DNA of 64,000 bases from Carnegiea gigantea (lineage: Eukaryota; Streptophyta; Magnoliopsida; Caryophyllales; Cactaceae), in NCBI GenBank assembly GCA_029747015.1, contig JAKOGI010000541.1:167177-231176 (forward strand), in the 5' to 3' direction. Under the pieces are notes generated by a model, which saw nothing but the letters and a program-made list of their open reading frames with translations, had not been told where the DNA came from and did no database searches. A program made the translations under genes and the position numbers. Positions 1 through 10,846 of the stretch are shown piece by piece; the first letter of the stretch is position 1; each line of letters begins with the position of its first letter.

Positions 1-949
1 TAGCTGGATGACCTTTAGTAGGTTTCAACCCACCTAATCCTAGCCTCTTATACTCAGTGAAGGATAAAAAATTAACACTGGTCCCTAAATTAAGCAATGC
101 TTTATGAATAAACGAGTCCCTTGTGAGGGCAACCGGGGTCCTTATGCTTCATTAGGATCTAATGGGAAATAATAGAACTAGCACCAAAGACTAAGAAAGC
201 TTTCTTAAGAACACTAGCAGCTCTCTTGCTATTACACAGATCCTTCAAAAATATACTATGAGGAGGTGCCTGTTGAACAACATCAAGTAATGGAATGTTG
301 ATTTTGACTTGAGGAAAGGTCTCGTTTATGTTATTAACATGCGCTGCATCTTTCTTTTTCAGTCCATGAAGGAATGGAGGTGCAATCTTATAAACTCGCT
401 CAACGGCAGAAGGCAAAGGAGAAGTATCCTTTAAAAAAAAGAGGGATCCACTACATTAATAGAATATTTCTCTTTAGACTCTTCTTTGCCAAATAGTGAG
501 TCAGATGCATGAAGTTCATTAGAAAAATTACTAGGGACACTATTAATAGGATCTCGTGATTGATTGGATGAACTAATTTGTCAAGATGAAGAAAGGAAAG
601 AAGATCAATTTTGAAAGAAAATGTGAGGGTATCTGCAGGTTTCTTTCAAATTTTCCACTTGATTATCAACCTCTTGACCTGATTTAAGAGATGCAACTCC
701 ATTGGTTTTTTCCCACGGTCTCACTAGAGTGGGGTCAAGAAGAAAAAGACGAGGCATGACATTTAGGGTTCACCTCTTGTTGACTTGGAAAAGTACCTAG
801 CTGCCTAGCAAATATGTTAATTGAGAAAATTATTCGTTCATCATTCTCATCATCTTTTTAATTAGCATTAATTATCATCTCCGTATTACTATTAATTTTC
901 CTACTCAATCTTACCAATGTCAGTATAGGTACAAGGAGATTGAATGTGA
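1..949 (-). pseudogene. Athila-like gag C-terminus and start of protease region (fragment)
   Basis: Minus-strand translation gives degraded gag tail sequence, with the LKSGQEVDNQVE stretch at about 696-657 resembling the LRSGK motif of Athila/Tat gag. An 85-codon open stretch follows (416-159) with QVKINIPLLDVVQQAP and then FLKDLC, the conserved block these elements carry between gag and the aspartic protease. Downstream of its stop, 158-1 still reads like the beginning of protease (GGLKPTK near position 35-10) with several stops. The catalytic triad region and everything after it are beyond the left edge. Interrupted upstream at 949/950 by the hAT insertion. No intact product is expected. 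Confidence 0.75.
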
Positions 950-957
950 GCAACAGC

Positions 958-1110
958 TAGGGCTATTCATCAATCTAGGACCGGACTGGACTGACCAGAA
1001 CCAAAAGACCAATGAAGGTCAAGTTTATGGACCCAGGACCAGACCGATCCAAAGCCGGTCTAAACCAAACCGGACCAGTTTGAGACCAAACCGGCTTGAA
1101 GCGAGTCTCC
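958..1110. repeat. hAT left terminal inverted repeat and subterminal repeats
   Basis: Behind the TIR the first 150 bases are packed with short motifs of the type GGACCGG, GACCAG, CCGGTCT and ACCAAACCGG, on both strands. Clusters like this are where hAT transposases bind in studied elements; binding here is inference. A matching cluster lies at the other end (7680-7842). Confidence 0.65.
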
Positions 1111-2019
1111 AAAGCCCAAATTGAAATGGAATATGAAAATAAAAAATGGGCTACTATTCATTTCAAATAATGAGCTGCTACTAATGGCTTATAATTAGCC
1201 TGAATTGCTTGTGGTAAGCCTGAATACTTTAACCTGCACTAAGGGAAGATAAGTCAAATGCCTTTGAGTCCACATCAAATATTGGTTACTACAATTTAGA
1301 CTAGGAGTTCAATTGGCTTGAATTAAACCATTTGACTTACCAACTTACCAAACCAAGGTAACCAAAATACAAATCTAAAGCACCTCCTAAAGTAAAAAGT
1401 TTAATACAACCAACTGAACGCAATAGTTAATTACATAACCAAAGTTTTAAATGTTCAACATGTTCTTTTCTCAAAGTGACTCAATCTTCAAACCAATGCA
1501 ATTTCAAACTTGAAACCAATATATTGAACTTGGAGAAGGATTCCCTTCCAAGAATTTGCTCTTCAATCAAATGTTCAACCAATTGCTCAAGCAGTATAAT
1601 GGAATAAACATATAATGGAATAAACACAATAAAAGAACAAAAATTACGTTAGCATTAAATGTTCAAAGTATCACCTACATCAATCACATTACCCTTAAGA
1701 CTCAATTTACCAAGATTCAAAATAAACACAATAAAAAATTAAAGATTACAACATGAAAATATATAATCATATAAAGTAAATAAACAAAATTAAAATTGAA
1801 ATAAAAAATTGAACATAACCCTTACCAAGGTCTCGTAATTAATCAAAATAGTCAACCGTATCTAATCTATGTCTTAGCGTAAGCCAATAATGCGCACGTA
1901 TAAGAGCATAGACCATCTTTTCACAATCAAACCCAACAAGATATATAAGTTAAGAAAAGTTAGTACTTTATAAATTTATAATACAATACAAAGAAATATA
2001 CTAATTAAATAAATTACAT

Positions 2020-5000
2020 TTGGGGTTAAAGAAGTTCTAAATGAATCAAGAATATGTCCTCCTGTACTGAATGCCGACTCTGATGCAATCATAGAAGCGA
2101 GAATGACTAATACATCACAAGCTATATGGGCAACCACGGGATGTCGAGGATCATATACTTTCCACTATGGCAACACATCATCCCCTACTTCATCCTCTTT
2201 AAGTCCCTCATTTAGGTATTTTTGTAACTCTGTCTTAATGATTCCTCTTCCTCTATCTGGGCCCTTTAACTTCTTTCTTAATTATTGTGTATAAGGGGAA
2301 CTTTCACTAGATGCATTACCTTTCTCAACTTCACGTTATGCCCCACAACTTTGCCCACTTTAAGGAATCAATGGCTTGTGCAGTTATCAATGATCATAAA
2401 ATAAAGCTTCTAATTTCTCTACCACTTTCAAAACTATAGCATTGCCATGTGCTTCACCAAACAAATCATAAAGAGAAACCTCAAGACCTGCAAACTTGTA
2501 TCTGGCATCAAAGATGAGAGCAATATACCCTAAAGGGTTCATTTTCTCAGGTGCGCCATAGTACTTATCATATTTCATCCTCATTCTCTTGATCATTTCT
2601 TTAAAGTTTGTGACTCTAGATCCAATCTCCCTACTTTCTTCATCATTAGCATCAATGGCCTCAACAACTTGCTCCAAGTACTTTAACATAGTATGAATCA
2701 CCACAATCTTAAAGAAAAGCATGTTGGATGTCACATATGAATTACAGACAAATGCAAAGTAACGTTACAAAAAACCTCCCAAAAAACTAACAAGTGTTAA
2801 CTTGTTTCTAATCATTAGAGTTAGGAGGTTTATATGTATCATTATCTTTTGCCAACTCCACGTTCTAAAAAGGGTCTTTTTTGCTATACTTTGTGAATGC
2901 ATGCTCATACATTAAAGCAGTGCTAAGCAACTTATATGTGGAGTTCCATCTGGTGGGAACATCAAGAGACAAAGGAGCCTTACTCTCACCTTTTTCTACA
3001 ACTGCACATTCTTGAAATCTTTACAACCTATAAGCAGATTGTTAATAAACCTCACAGTAGTTCAAACATGCTTAACTGACTTCCCAAGAACCTTTAACCT
3101 ATCCCATATGTTCGTGCCAAAAGGTTGTTATTTTTATAATATTTTATACCCGATTTATGCTCGTTATAATCGTTATATTTAGTTTTTTATTTGATTTGAT
3201 TTGATTTTGTAGGTAATGAATAAATGCGGAAAAAATGCAAGAAAAATGATGAAAATACCGGAAATAAAGGCTTGGGCTGACTTGACTCAAGCCGGACCTG
3301 AATTGGTATACCCCGTTTCATGTTTAGCCCAAATAAAAAAAATAATAAAACCTAAAAACCCCCTAGCTCGGTATGTGCGCAGCACATAACCCAAATTTAG
3401 CCCTCCCCTCCCCTTAATCTCCTTTTCTTTTTCCTCCATTTCGATCCACAACAAACCCAGAGCCCCAAAACCCCATCCCCTGTCTTCATTCTCTCTCCCC
3501 ATCTCGAAATCCCTTCTTTCTCTTCGAACCACCATCTTCAGCCCCAATCCGCCGCAATTCACAGAGCAACTGCCACCTCAACATCCACCTTGCATCATCT
3601 CCCACCATCCATGCTACCCCTTAGTTGAACGATATAGATCGAAGAAGGGCTGGATATATGTCAAGCAACCGGTGCATTTGAAGAAGGTTAGGAGGAGTTT
3701 TAGGGTTTAATTTTAGGTTTTAGGTCTTAATTTCATGCGTTTTTCTGCATATTAGGATTCTAGGTTTAATTTCGATTCTAGGATTTTAATGTTAGATCTA
3801 TTATCGGCCTCAGATTTCATGTAATTTAAGTCTTGTTTTGTTAATTTCTAATTGATATTCACGAATTACAGCTTGCAATTGTAATAACTTGGCCTCGAGT
3901 TAGTTGATTTCAGTCGAGTTACTGCCTCCCCTGTTTCGGTTTCATTGAGCCTGACAATGGCGTTTCTGCCATCGTATGTGGTTATTAGCTGAGCTACAAA
4001 GTAAGGACGCTTGAATTCTGCTCTTCTACTCCCCTCCCCCTATTTTTCATTCTGTTCGAAGCCTTGGAGTTGGCGTTTCTGGTGCTGGGCTGTTTCGGCT
4101 AAACAGTGCTCTCCACCATTAATGAAGCTTGCTTCCATCTCCTCTATGTTGTAATCTCAGGGTTTAATCTTTGTTCTCCTCTTGTTTTAATGTTGCTGGA
4201 TACATCTGACGTTCCCCTTCCCTAGTGAGTTGATTTCAATTGAATGTGATTGAGTTAGCATGTTTTTCCCCTCCCCTATTTATGAGTGTAGTTCATCTGA
4301 ATAGGTGATTGAATGGTAATTGATTTCAACTATGTAGTTTTTTGATCGAATCCAGGTTAAATTGGTTCTGTTGCTTGGCTGCTTACGAGTGTAAGCCTAG
4401 GTTAGTAAATGGTTTCTGGTTGTCTCAGGTTTTGGTAATGATGGTGATTGAATGGTTTATCATTGCTTGCTCTAGTAATTTGATTGATGATGATAAGGTT
4501 ATTGATGGAGTTCTTTTAATTTGAGCATCCCTTGAATGTTTTGATTGCTTTTGTCTAGTTGATGATGTTTAATGCCTTAATTTTGATAGTTGTTGGATAA
4601 GGTTGCTCAATTTAGGTTGTTGGTATGGTGACTGAATAGTGATTTCAAATTCTAGATTTTAATTTTAGTTGAATGGTGATAAATGTATTAGACTCCTTTG
4701 TATGCTTTTGTTTAAATGCTTAGGTTTAGTTCATTTAAGTTCATTCAATTTAAGTTGCACACTTATGTTTAGTTGAATGTTTAGCCGAATGCTTAGCTGA
4801 ATGTTCAGTTGAATTAGGGTACTAGTTCTCTTTGAATGATTTAATTTGGTTTAGTGTAGTTAACATTAGATTAATTAGTTAATCCACCCTTTTGTGACCA
4901 TAATCTTTTCCATCGTCCCTGTGGAGATGACCCTCAAGTACTACGACGATAGTTACACACTTGCGGCAATTTAGTTTACACTCAAATTTTATCGAACACC

Positions 5001-5980
5001 ATATAATCAAATTAAGTATGTGATCAACACACCTAACATGTAAAAATCTCTACCAGAGAAAAGAAAATGACCATTTCACTCATAAGAGCAATACAAGCAG
5101 TGCTATTGGCCCCAGCATTATTAACAGTATTAGCGTACAGTTTAGATGCTAAACCCTAATCCTCTAAACACTTTCCAAGAACAAGAGAAATGTCATCATT
5201 TTTATGACTAGAAATGGCACAAAAATTTAATGTTTTCTTATGCAATTTGCAATCATTATCAATAAAGTGGGTAGTTATAACCATATAGTTAATCCTTTGA
5301 ACTGAAGTCCATGTGTCTGTTGTCACAGACACCCTTTGACATGAATGCATAAGATGTTCTTTCAATTTCACCCTTTCATTCACATATATGTGACAAATAT
5401 CTCTTGCAATGGTAATGCATGAAGGCATATTAAGTGAAGCACACAACAAACATATGTCATTAGCCTAAATCTCACATTTTCAACAAACCTAAAGGGCAAT
5501 ACATCAATTATGATCATTTTGGCTATAGACTCCCTCATCTCTTGAGGATTCAATATTCATGCCTTCAATCTAGCTTCTCCCTCATTTTTTTGATCCTTTT
5601 TAAAAACCAACTGACTTTGTGTCTGTTTGCTTTGACTATTAGGGTTTTTAGGGCACTTTAGAAAAAAATTATTTTAAGTTTTTCGTTCCATTCTTAATAG
5701 AGTCAGCTATATATATTTTGCCACAATAGTTACACTTATTGGCCACTCTTTTGCCAGTCTCTTTGATCTCTTCAAAATGCTCCCAACACTCTACCCTTTG
5801 AGTTAACTTTCTAGCTATTTATTTCCCCCTGATATTGCCTTTTGTTGCTTTTTGAGTTGGATCTTCTTCGTCCTCCTCAATGGGGGCATTCACTGGGTGC
5901 TCACTCAAAATATTGGTACCAATATCAACTGATTATTCTAGTTGCAAACTACTGCTCTTTTTAGATTTGGAGCTCGACAT
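2020..5980 (-). pseudogene. hAT transposase (BED finger type), broken by stops and a solo LTR
   Basis: The frame starts at an ATG at 5980 (MSSSKSKKSSS) but meets a stop within about 20 codons. A BED-type finger follows at about 5800-5650 (WEHFEEIKE, then CNYCGKIYIADS, then KCPKNP). The central block is an open stretch at 5449-5156 with CQRVSVTTDTWTS and NYMVITTHFIDND. It continues through HILNLI up to 4999, is cut by the solo LTR (4998-3109), and resumes at 3103 with WDRLKVLGKSVKHV. Another open stretch, 2734-2387, holds KYDKYYGAPEKMNPL and DARYK. The C-terminal dimerisation motif ASESAFSTGGHILDSFR sits at about 2100-2040. Several stops are spread along it. The family (RICESLEEPER/ZBED-like plant hAT) is clear; the protein is not functional. 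Confidence 0.88.
3109..4998 (+). mobile_element. Solo LTR (1.9 kb) inside the hAT transposase
   Basis: It begins TGTTCG and ends CGAACA, a 6-bp inverted terminus of LTR type, and is flanked by identical 5-bp copies CCATA at 3104-3108 and 4999-5003. No internal domain, PBS or PPT is present. The right end (about 4915-4990) resembles the end of the LTR of the gag-only element at 8265-9428 (GTGGAGATGACCCTCAAGTA type sequence), which gives the plus orientation. The block at 3190-3250 with GTAGGTAATGAATAAATGC resembles the same LTR near 8370. Removing it and one TSD copy restores the transposase frame across the junction, which supports the boundaries. No coding potential is apparent inside. Confidence 0.88.
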
Positions 5981-7842
5981 CTAGCATTTACAAGTTATTT
6001 AAAAAAATAAGTAACCACTATATATAGATCTTGTTACTTTAAATGATCAAATTACAAAACTTACTTTTCGAGAACAAGTCATAAGGGACTCCATGATTAC
6101 CAATCTAGTCAGAAATTGAGTTAAATAGCACACCTAAAAATAAAAAAGGTTTCACATGCAAGTGTCATTACGTGTTTTAATCCTAAAAAACATGGATATT
6201 CTCAACATCGCATTAAGATGACACAAGAGCCAATTGGCAACCATAGTGTACATACATTTTAGTCATAGTAGACTAATTATGCTGTTATTATAAATCAATC
6301 AGTCAAGGAAGAAGTCGTAATCTTCCAGGGAGACAAATGAAGATATGCACAATTATTGTATCTTAAAAAATTAAAAGCCACCTTCTATGGGAGGAAATTA
6401 TGGTTTAAAAAGTCCAAGCAGTTAAGTTAGCAACAAGTGAGTTGTCCTACCGTTTAATAATTAATGAGACCATTATTTATCCTCTTAAGTATGATATGCG
6501 ATCCTGGCTATATGTGCTAGCTAGCTACATTTAGTATGTTTTCCATTTTTCATTTTTTGTAAATACTAATTTAGAATTCATACATTTCTAGGGCTCAAGC
6601 ACACATGAACATAACAGATATAAGAACTTACGAGCTTGACAGTTTCTTTTGATTACATAAAGATCTATATATTATAGAGAAGCTAGAAACTGAGTAGCAA
6701 TACATGACAATGTTTACTTTCCTTGGAAGAAAAGGATACTAGAAAATAAAACTAGTTTCCACCCGAAACTAAAATGGGGTTTCACCAAACATCCACTAAA
6801 ATAAAACACTAACCATATCTACTAGAAGGATTAGTAGCAACTTAAATATATCAACAAAAACTAAACCTAGAACATAGGACGGACATGAGAGCATGAAAAG
6901 CGAACAACCCAAATTAAAATGAAACCTTTTTGTGGTTTTGGTTTTTATTTTTTTCCCCTATAAGCAATTAATTCAAATCCAATATAAAGAGAACATCTAC
7001 CATTTGTAATTTAATTATCATTGGCGAAGATGCTGATTAACACCACTAAATTATCAGCATAAGAAAAAGCTGAACATTCATATTATTAATCTATATAGTC
7101 GTACAATCACGAACACTCTACTTCCATATCTAGTATAACCTAAAACGTTTGTGTAGGCATTGGGGGGAGGGTCAAGAAATGAAAGTTTCCATGACTGCCT
7201 AGGAGGGAAAAAAAGGGAAATTGAGGCAATATGAAAGCATTAACCCAATTCCTTTAGTATTAATGTCTAATTTCTAGGGGCATGTTAGATTCAAAATTAG
7301 AGAGAAAGGGAGAGGAGAGAAAGGATGAGCACTTACCGATTTACCATGAAGAACCGCCAACAAAAGCAAAGAATAGAGAGTGTGACTTCTGACAGAAGTC
7401 GGCCAGTCGGGTCACACGACATAGATAAAGATAGAAAGGGCGACGAGGAGGTCAGAGGCTGTGACAGAAAGGGAGAGTGGGAGAGGAAAAGAAGACAGTT
7501 AAACCGAGTTCGAGGCGAGGCACAGGAGAGGAGAGGAGAGAGAGACAGGAGAGACCAAGAGGGAGTGGGTAGGGCAGCATAGTCACATGGCATGGTGCTG
7601 GGGCTCTAAATCTTCAAACTTAAATGAGGTCTACTAGTCTAGCACTTCCTCAAAAAAAAAAAAAAAAAACCATAACTTCATTTCGGTCCTGGTCTGGTTT
7701 TGGGTAGCTCGATCCAAACTGGACCGAACCAAGGACTAAAAAAAATAATAAATGGGATTGAAGACCAAACCAAATGGCCTCAGTTTAGTCCATCCTGATC
7801 TTTGGGTTGATCTGGTTATGGACTACATTATGAACAGGCCTA
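5981..7842 (-). other. hAT 5' non-coding arm with a purine-rich tract
   Basis: This is the upstream non-coding arm of the transposase gene. Most of it is AT-rich without recognisable features. The stretch 7290-7570 is strongly GA-rich on the plus strand (repeated GAGAGG and AGAGAGA), which creates overlapping open frames on both strands that I regard as artefacts of composition. An A-run of 17 lies near 7651-7668. The last 160 bases carry the subterminal GGTCC/CCAAACTGG repeats and the right TIR. Confidence 0.55.
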
Positions 7843-7850
7843 GCAATAGC

Positions 7851-7980
7851 AGGTAGGGGTCTAGGTGCATTAGGCACACCTTGAAAAGCTAGTCTCTGAT
7901 AAGAATTAGAAGAATACAAGATAGGCTAGGAGTTGTTTCTAGGAAACGCTCTAGACTGGGAGTTAGGGATCGCAACATTG
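7851..7980 (-). pseudogene. Athila-like gag fragment trapped between two insertions
   Basis: Only 130 bp of the host retrotransposon remain between the hAT (TSD 7843-7850) and LARD-B (TSD 7981-7985). Minus-strand reading gives GHNVAIPNSQSRAFPRNNS, one stop, then SSNSYQRLAFQGVPNAP, a proline/asparagine-rich gag linker. It follows directly in order from the gag piece ending at 24912 (SLGWRKHPNFFLSSGP), so the two are halves of one gene. Too short and broken to encode anything. Confidence 0.6.
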
Positions 7981-7985
7981 TGTCC

Positions 7986-8264
7986 TATAATAGTCGGGGT
8001 TCTTAATCCATGGCTAACTATCTAGATTTATGTTTTCATTAACGGTGCTCTACTTAATTGGCCATGTTATACTAATTGTTTGCGTACTGATTAGGTGTAA
8101 CACTCATACGAAGTAATCTTATAAATTTTCTTGATTAATTACACGATTTCATGAAATTAGTGGTTCATTAAAAACTAAGCTGAGGCGTACTTACGCAAAA
8201 TTAGCAAATTATGCGAAGGCATGTGGGGTCGAGATTAGCGTAATAAGATGATTTAGAATCGGAC
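7986..8264 (+). repeat. LARD-B 5' LTR, first part
   Basis: It aligns with the start of the 3' LTR (19825 onward): the shared phrases GGGGTTCTTAATC, TTTATGTTTTCAT, ATTGGCC and GTGGGGTCGAGATTAGCG occur in the same order. It lacks the MITE present in the 3' LTR. It ends at 8264 where the gag-only element inserted; the 5-bp site is CGGAC here and CAGAC at 13166-13170. Confidence 0.8.
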
Positions 8265-9428
8265 TGTTCGGTGATAATTTATCGTATTTTACGTGCCTCT
8301 ATCACCTAATTTTAGCTCGTATAATAATATGATCTTTAGAATTTTTACTTGTTTTATTTGCTTTCGTAGGTAATAAAATTCAATCGAGCAAACGCAATGA
8401 AAACGAGCAAACACGGATAAGAAAAGCAAAAGATGATAAGAAAGGATGATGGGGTGGCCGTGCCACCCCAGCACGGGGTGGTTGTACCACCTGGCTTCGC
8501 TCGCTCGCTCGATTTCCTATTTACAGCCCCTTCGGATATTTTTGTTCGGACCCCAAAGGGCTCTCCTTCTGCGACTTTTTTGGGAGTTTTTAGCTTAGGT
8601 TTAGCCAATAAAAACCCCATTTAGGTGGATTAGATTAGTTTAGTTTTATGTATAATTTGTAGAAGACGGATTGATTTCAAGGTTTAATGCTAAATTCTTC
8701 TTTTTCTCTCTCTCTCTCTTTAATTTTTTGCTTTTGAGTTTGTTTACTAGTTCAATAGATCATTGTTTTGCTTTGGTTTCAGTGTTTGTGAATTAAAGCC
8801 TTGATCTTTGGTTGTGATTTGTTCTTGATATGGCTGATTGATTCTTGTCTATACCTTGACCTACTTTATTTATGCTTAAATTTAGGGTTTTCCTTCATGC
8901 CCGTCATATGATCGATGAAATGCTTAAAAGAGCTTTCATCCGTATTTGGGGGCATTCGACTTATGCTGTGAGGTGAGGTTGATTTTCTAGTGTGGGTAGA
9001 GAAAATAGCTGGAATTCGGATATGAAAATAGTCTCGGTCGCTAGCTAGGTTAAGGGTTGTCAATCTTGTATTTTAATTGAGCTAATCCCATGAAAATAGG
9101 AGGTTACAGCAATTAGACTAGCTCATGACCCTTGAGAGAGGGCTTAGTGGTCTTTAATGATGCAACCTATCATCTCTTAATACTACCATAACTTGGAAAG
9201 GTTAAGGTTTCACTTGATTAGTTAGTTTATCTCAAGTTTAATCATAGTACAAATCTTTGTTTTTGTTTTAGTAGTTTAGTTCTATTTTCTATCCCTTCTG
9301 TTTTGCCTAACTTGAGACGCTTTAGTTAGTTATGGTATTTGGAAACACAACTCCCTGCGGACGATACCCCGAGTATTCAACGATGCACCTTGCACTTGGG
9401 GTTTATAAATATTAGAACTTCCCTAATA
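8265..9428 (+). repeat. 5' LTR of the gag-only element
   Basis: It pairs with 11963-13165. A TATA-like TATTTACAG lies at 8519-8527 (TATTTAAAG in the partner). Just upstream is a perfect 8-bp-stem hairpin GGGGTGGC-CGT-GCCACCCC (8452-8470). A short CT microsatellite lies near 8705-8720. The 3' terminus is TA rather than CA. Confidence 0.85.
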
Positions 9429-9435
9429 AGTTTTA

Positions 9436-9453
9436 AGTGTTGTTGCCAGGGGA
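9436..9453 (+). other. Primer-binding site, degenerate tRNA-Asp type
   Basis: AGTGTTGTTGCCAGGGGA lies eight bases after the 5' LTR. It matches the usual plant Athila/Tat site TGGCGCCGTTGCCGGGGA in the GTTGCC and GGGGA blocks, with several changes elsewhere. Confidence 0.6.
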
Positions 9454-9535
9454 GTTGGCGGTTCGCAATATTGGAGCTTGCTTGAGCATTCTAGACTAGG
9501 CTTTTATTTGAAAAAAAATCAAAAAAAAATAAAAA

Positions 9536-10846
9536 ATGCCAGTTTTTCACTTTCGTCAGAATGAGCATGAACTATTTTGGAGATACTTCGCCAGGTTACA
9601 TTCTTTTCTTACTCATTGTGGTTACTGTTTGGATAAGTGGGAAACTTTGAGTATAGTCGATGAGGATGTGACTTATGAAACCCATGCTCATCTAGAGCAT
9701 TGGGATTTTTGTGCCCATAATGTTGATGAAGCTTGGGATTTGCTTGAGTGGTTAGCTCAGGAAACTTTTGAATTTGAGATTACTTGTGTTGATTCTTGTA
9801 TACTCTTCCCTTGCATCCCTAGCTATGCCCCTTCTGTGTGCAAGCATTATAATTGTTCTGATCATGACAGTGATTCTTGTCCTTATTATGTTTTTGCTTG
9901 TAGTTTTGCTAAACTTTCCAGCATGATTTAGACAATGAATGAGCAACAACTCAAACTTACTAATGTTATACAGGAGTATGACCTATCATATGAGACTGAC
10001 TCTAGGTTTTGTTCCCCTGAACCTTATATCAACTTGTGTGATGATGGTGAGTCTTTTTCTACTCTAGAGTCCGGACTAGATGAAGTGTTCAAGCCTCCCT
10101 TGACTACTTTGCCCCCTGTTGCTCCATCCTTACCTAACACCCTAAGGGACAACACTAAATCTCTCATGACCTTTCCTAGTCCACCTTACCCTTTAACCCA
10201 GTCGACAGAGTTTAGGGTGGGTGAGATTTTTAGTGTTGATGTTAGTATTGATGAGGATGATTCCTGTTGTGGGTCAGACGATATAGCTATTGAGGAGCTT
10301 GATCCTAATGATGCTCATGTTGGGAGGCCAAGTGTGGATGTTATGTTTATAGTTTTACCTAGTCCTGATCATGATGACTATGTGTCCCCCAATCCCCTCA
10401 ACATTTTTCATGCTTCTCCTTCAGGTTCACTACCCTCCCATTCCCCTGAGTGTCACGATTGGCCACCTATTGATTCTTATGTTGTGCATAAGGGGAATAA
10501 GGTCGACTATTCTGAGACTCTAGGTACCTTTAGAAGGTATAAACCCTCCCTTGATCCTTACAATATGTACCTAGAGAATTTACCTGGAAAAATCATGTTG
10601 ATTATTGCCTTTGACTATTCTACCAATTTTTCTAAAGCATTTTATAAGTTTAGGAGAGCACTCACTATCATTTTTGGATTCATGTTTTTGTGCTCTTACT
10701 TACCTCCATTTGCGTTACATGCTCAGGTGTTCGATGAGCTCGTACGAGCTTTGACCACATCTGAGTTTCGAACTCGAGTCTTGAGAGACAAGAAGGATTG
10801 GCTGATGCTTTTCCAACCTCCTAAAGCACATCTTAGCGAGGCATAG
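9536..10846 (+). pseudogene. Gag-like protein of the gag-only element, one in-frame stop
   Basis: A single frame of 437 codons runs from ATG 9536 to TAG 10844-10846, broken by only one TAG at 9929-9931; the next ATG (9935) is in the same frame. The N-terminal part looks like retrotransposon gag: RQNEHELFWRYFARLHSF resembles the E-x-L/F-W-x-Y-x-x-R-F core, and LLEWLAQETFEFE follows at about residues 70-82. A cysteine/histidine cluster CKHYNCSDHDSDSCPYY (about residues 103-119) resembles a zinc knuckle with one cysteine shifted. The C-terminal 300 residues are acidic and proline-rich, then more hydrophobic, with no known enzymatic motif. There is no pol. The stop is one base from a sense codon and no frameshift is present, so it was coding until recently or is read through. 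Nonsense mutation is the simpler view. Confidence 0.72.

Larger units (their letters stand above)
958..7842 (-). mobile_element. hAT superfamily DNA transposon (inactive, autonomous-type)
   Basis: The ends are inverted: TAGGGCTATTCAT at 958 and, read from the other side, TAGGCCTGTTCAT ending at 7842. Flanking 8-bp copies GCAACAGC (950-957) and GCAATAGC (7843-7850) match at 7 of 8 bases, the target duplication length typical of hAT. Between them lies a minus-strand transposase relic with BED finger, central block and C-terminal dimerisation domain. The element inserted into the gag of the Athila-like retrotransposon. A solo LTR (3109-4998) later landed inside the transposase. Length without that LTR and its TSD is about 5.0 kb. 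Non-coding arms of roughly 1 kb (958-2020) and 1.9 kb (5981-7842) flank the gene. Confidence 0.9.

Noticed and set aside
4342..4524. 60-codon frame in the solo LTR
   Set aside because: T-rich sequence inside an LTR with no similarity to a protein family.
7325..7593. Overlapping 85- and 86-codon frames on both strands
   Set aside because: Both come from the same GA-rich tract in the hAT arm and have no domain resemblance.
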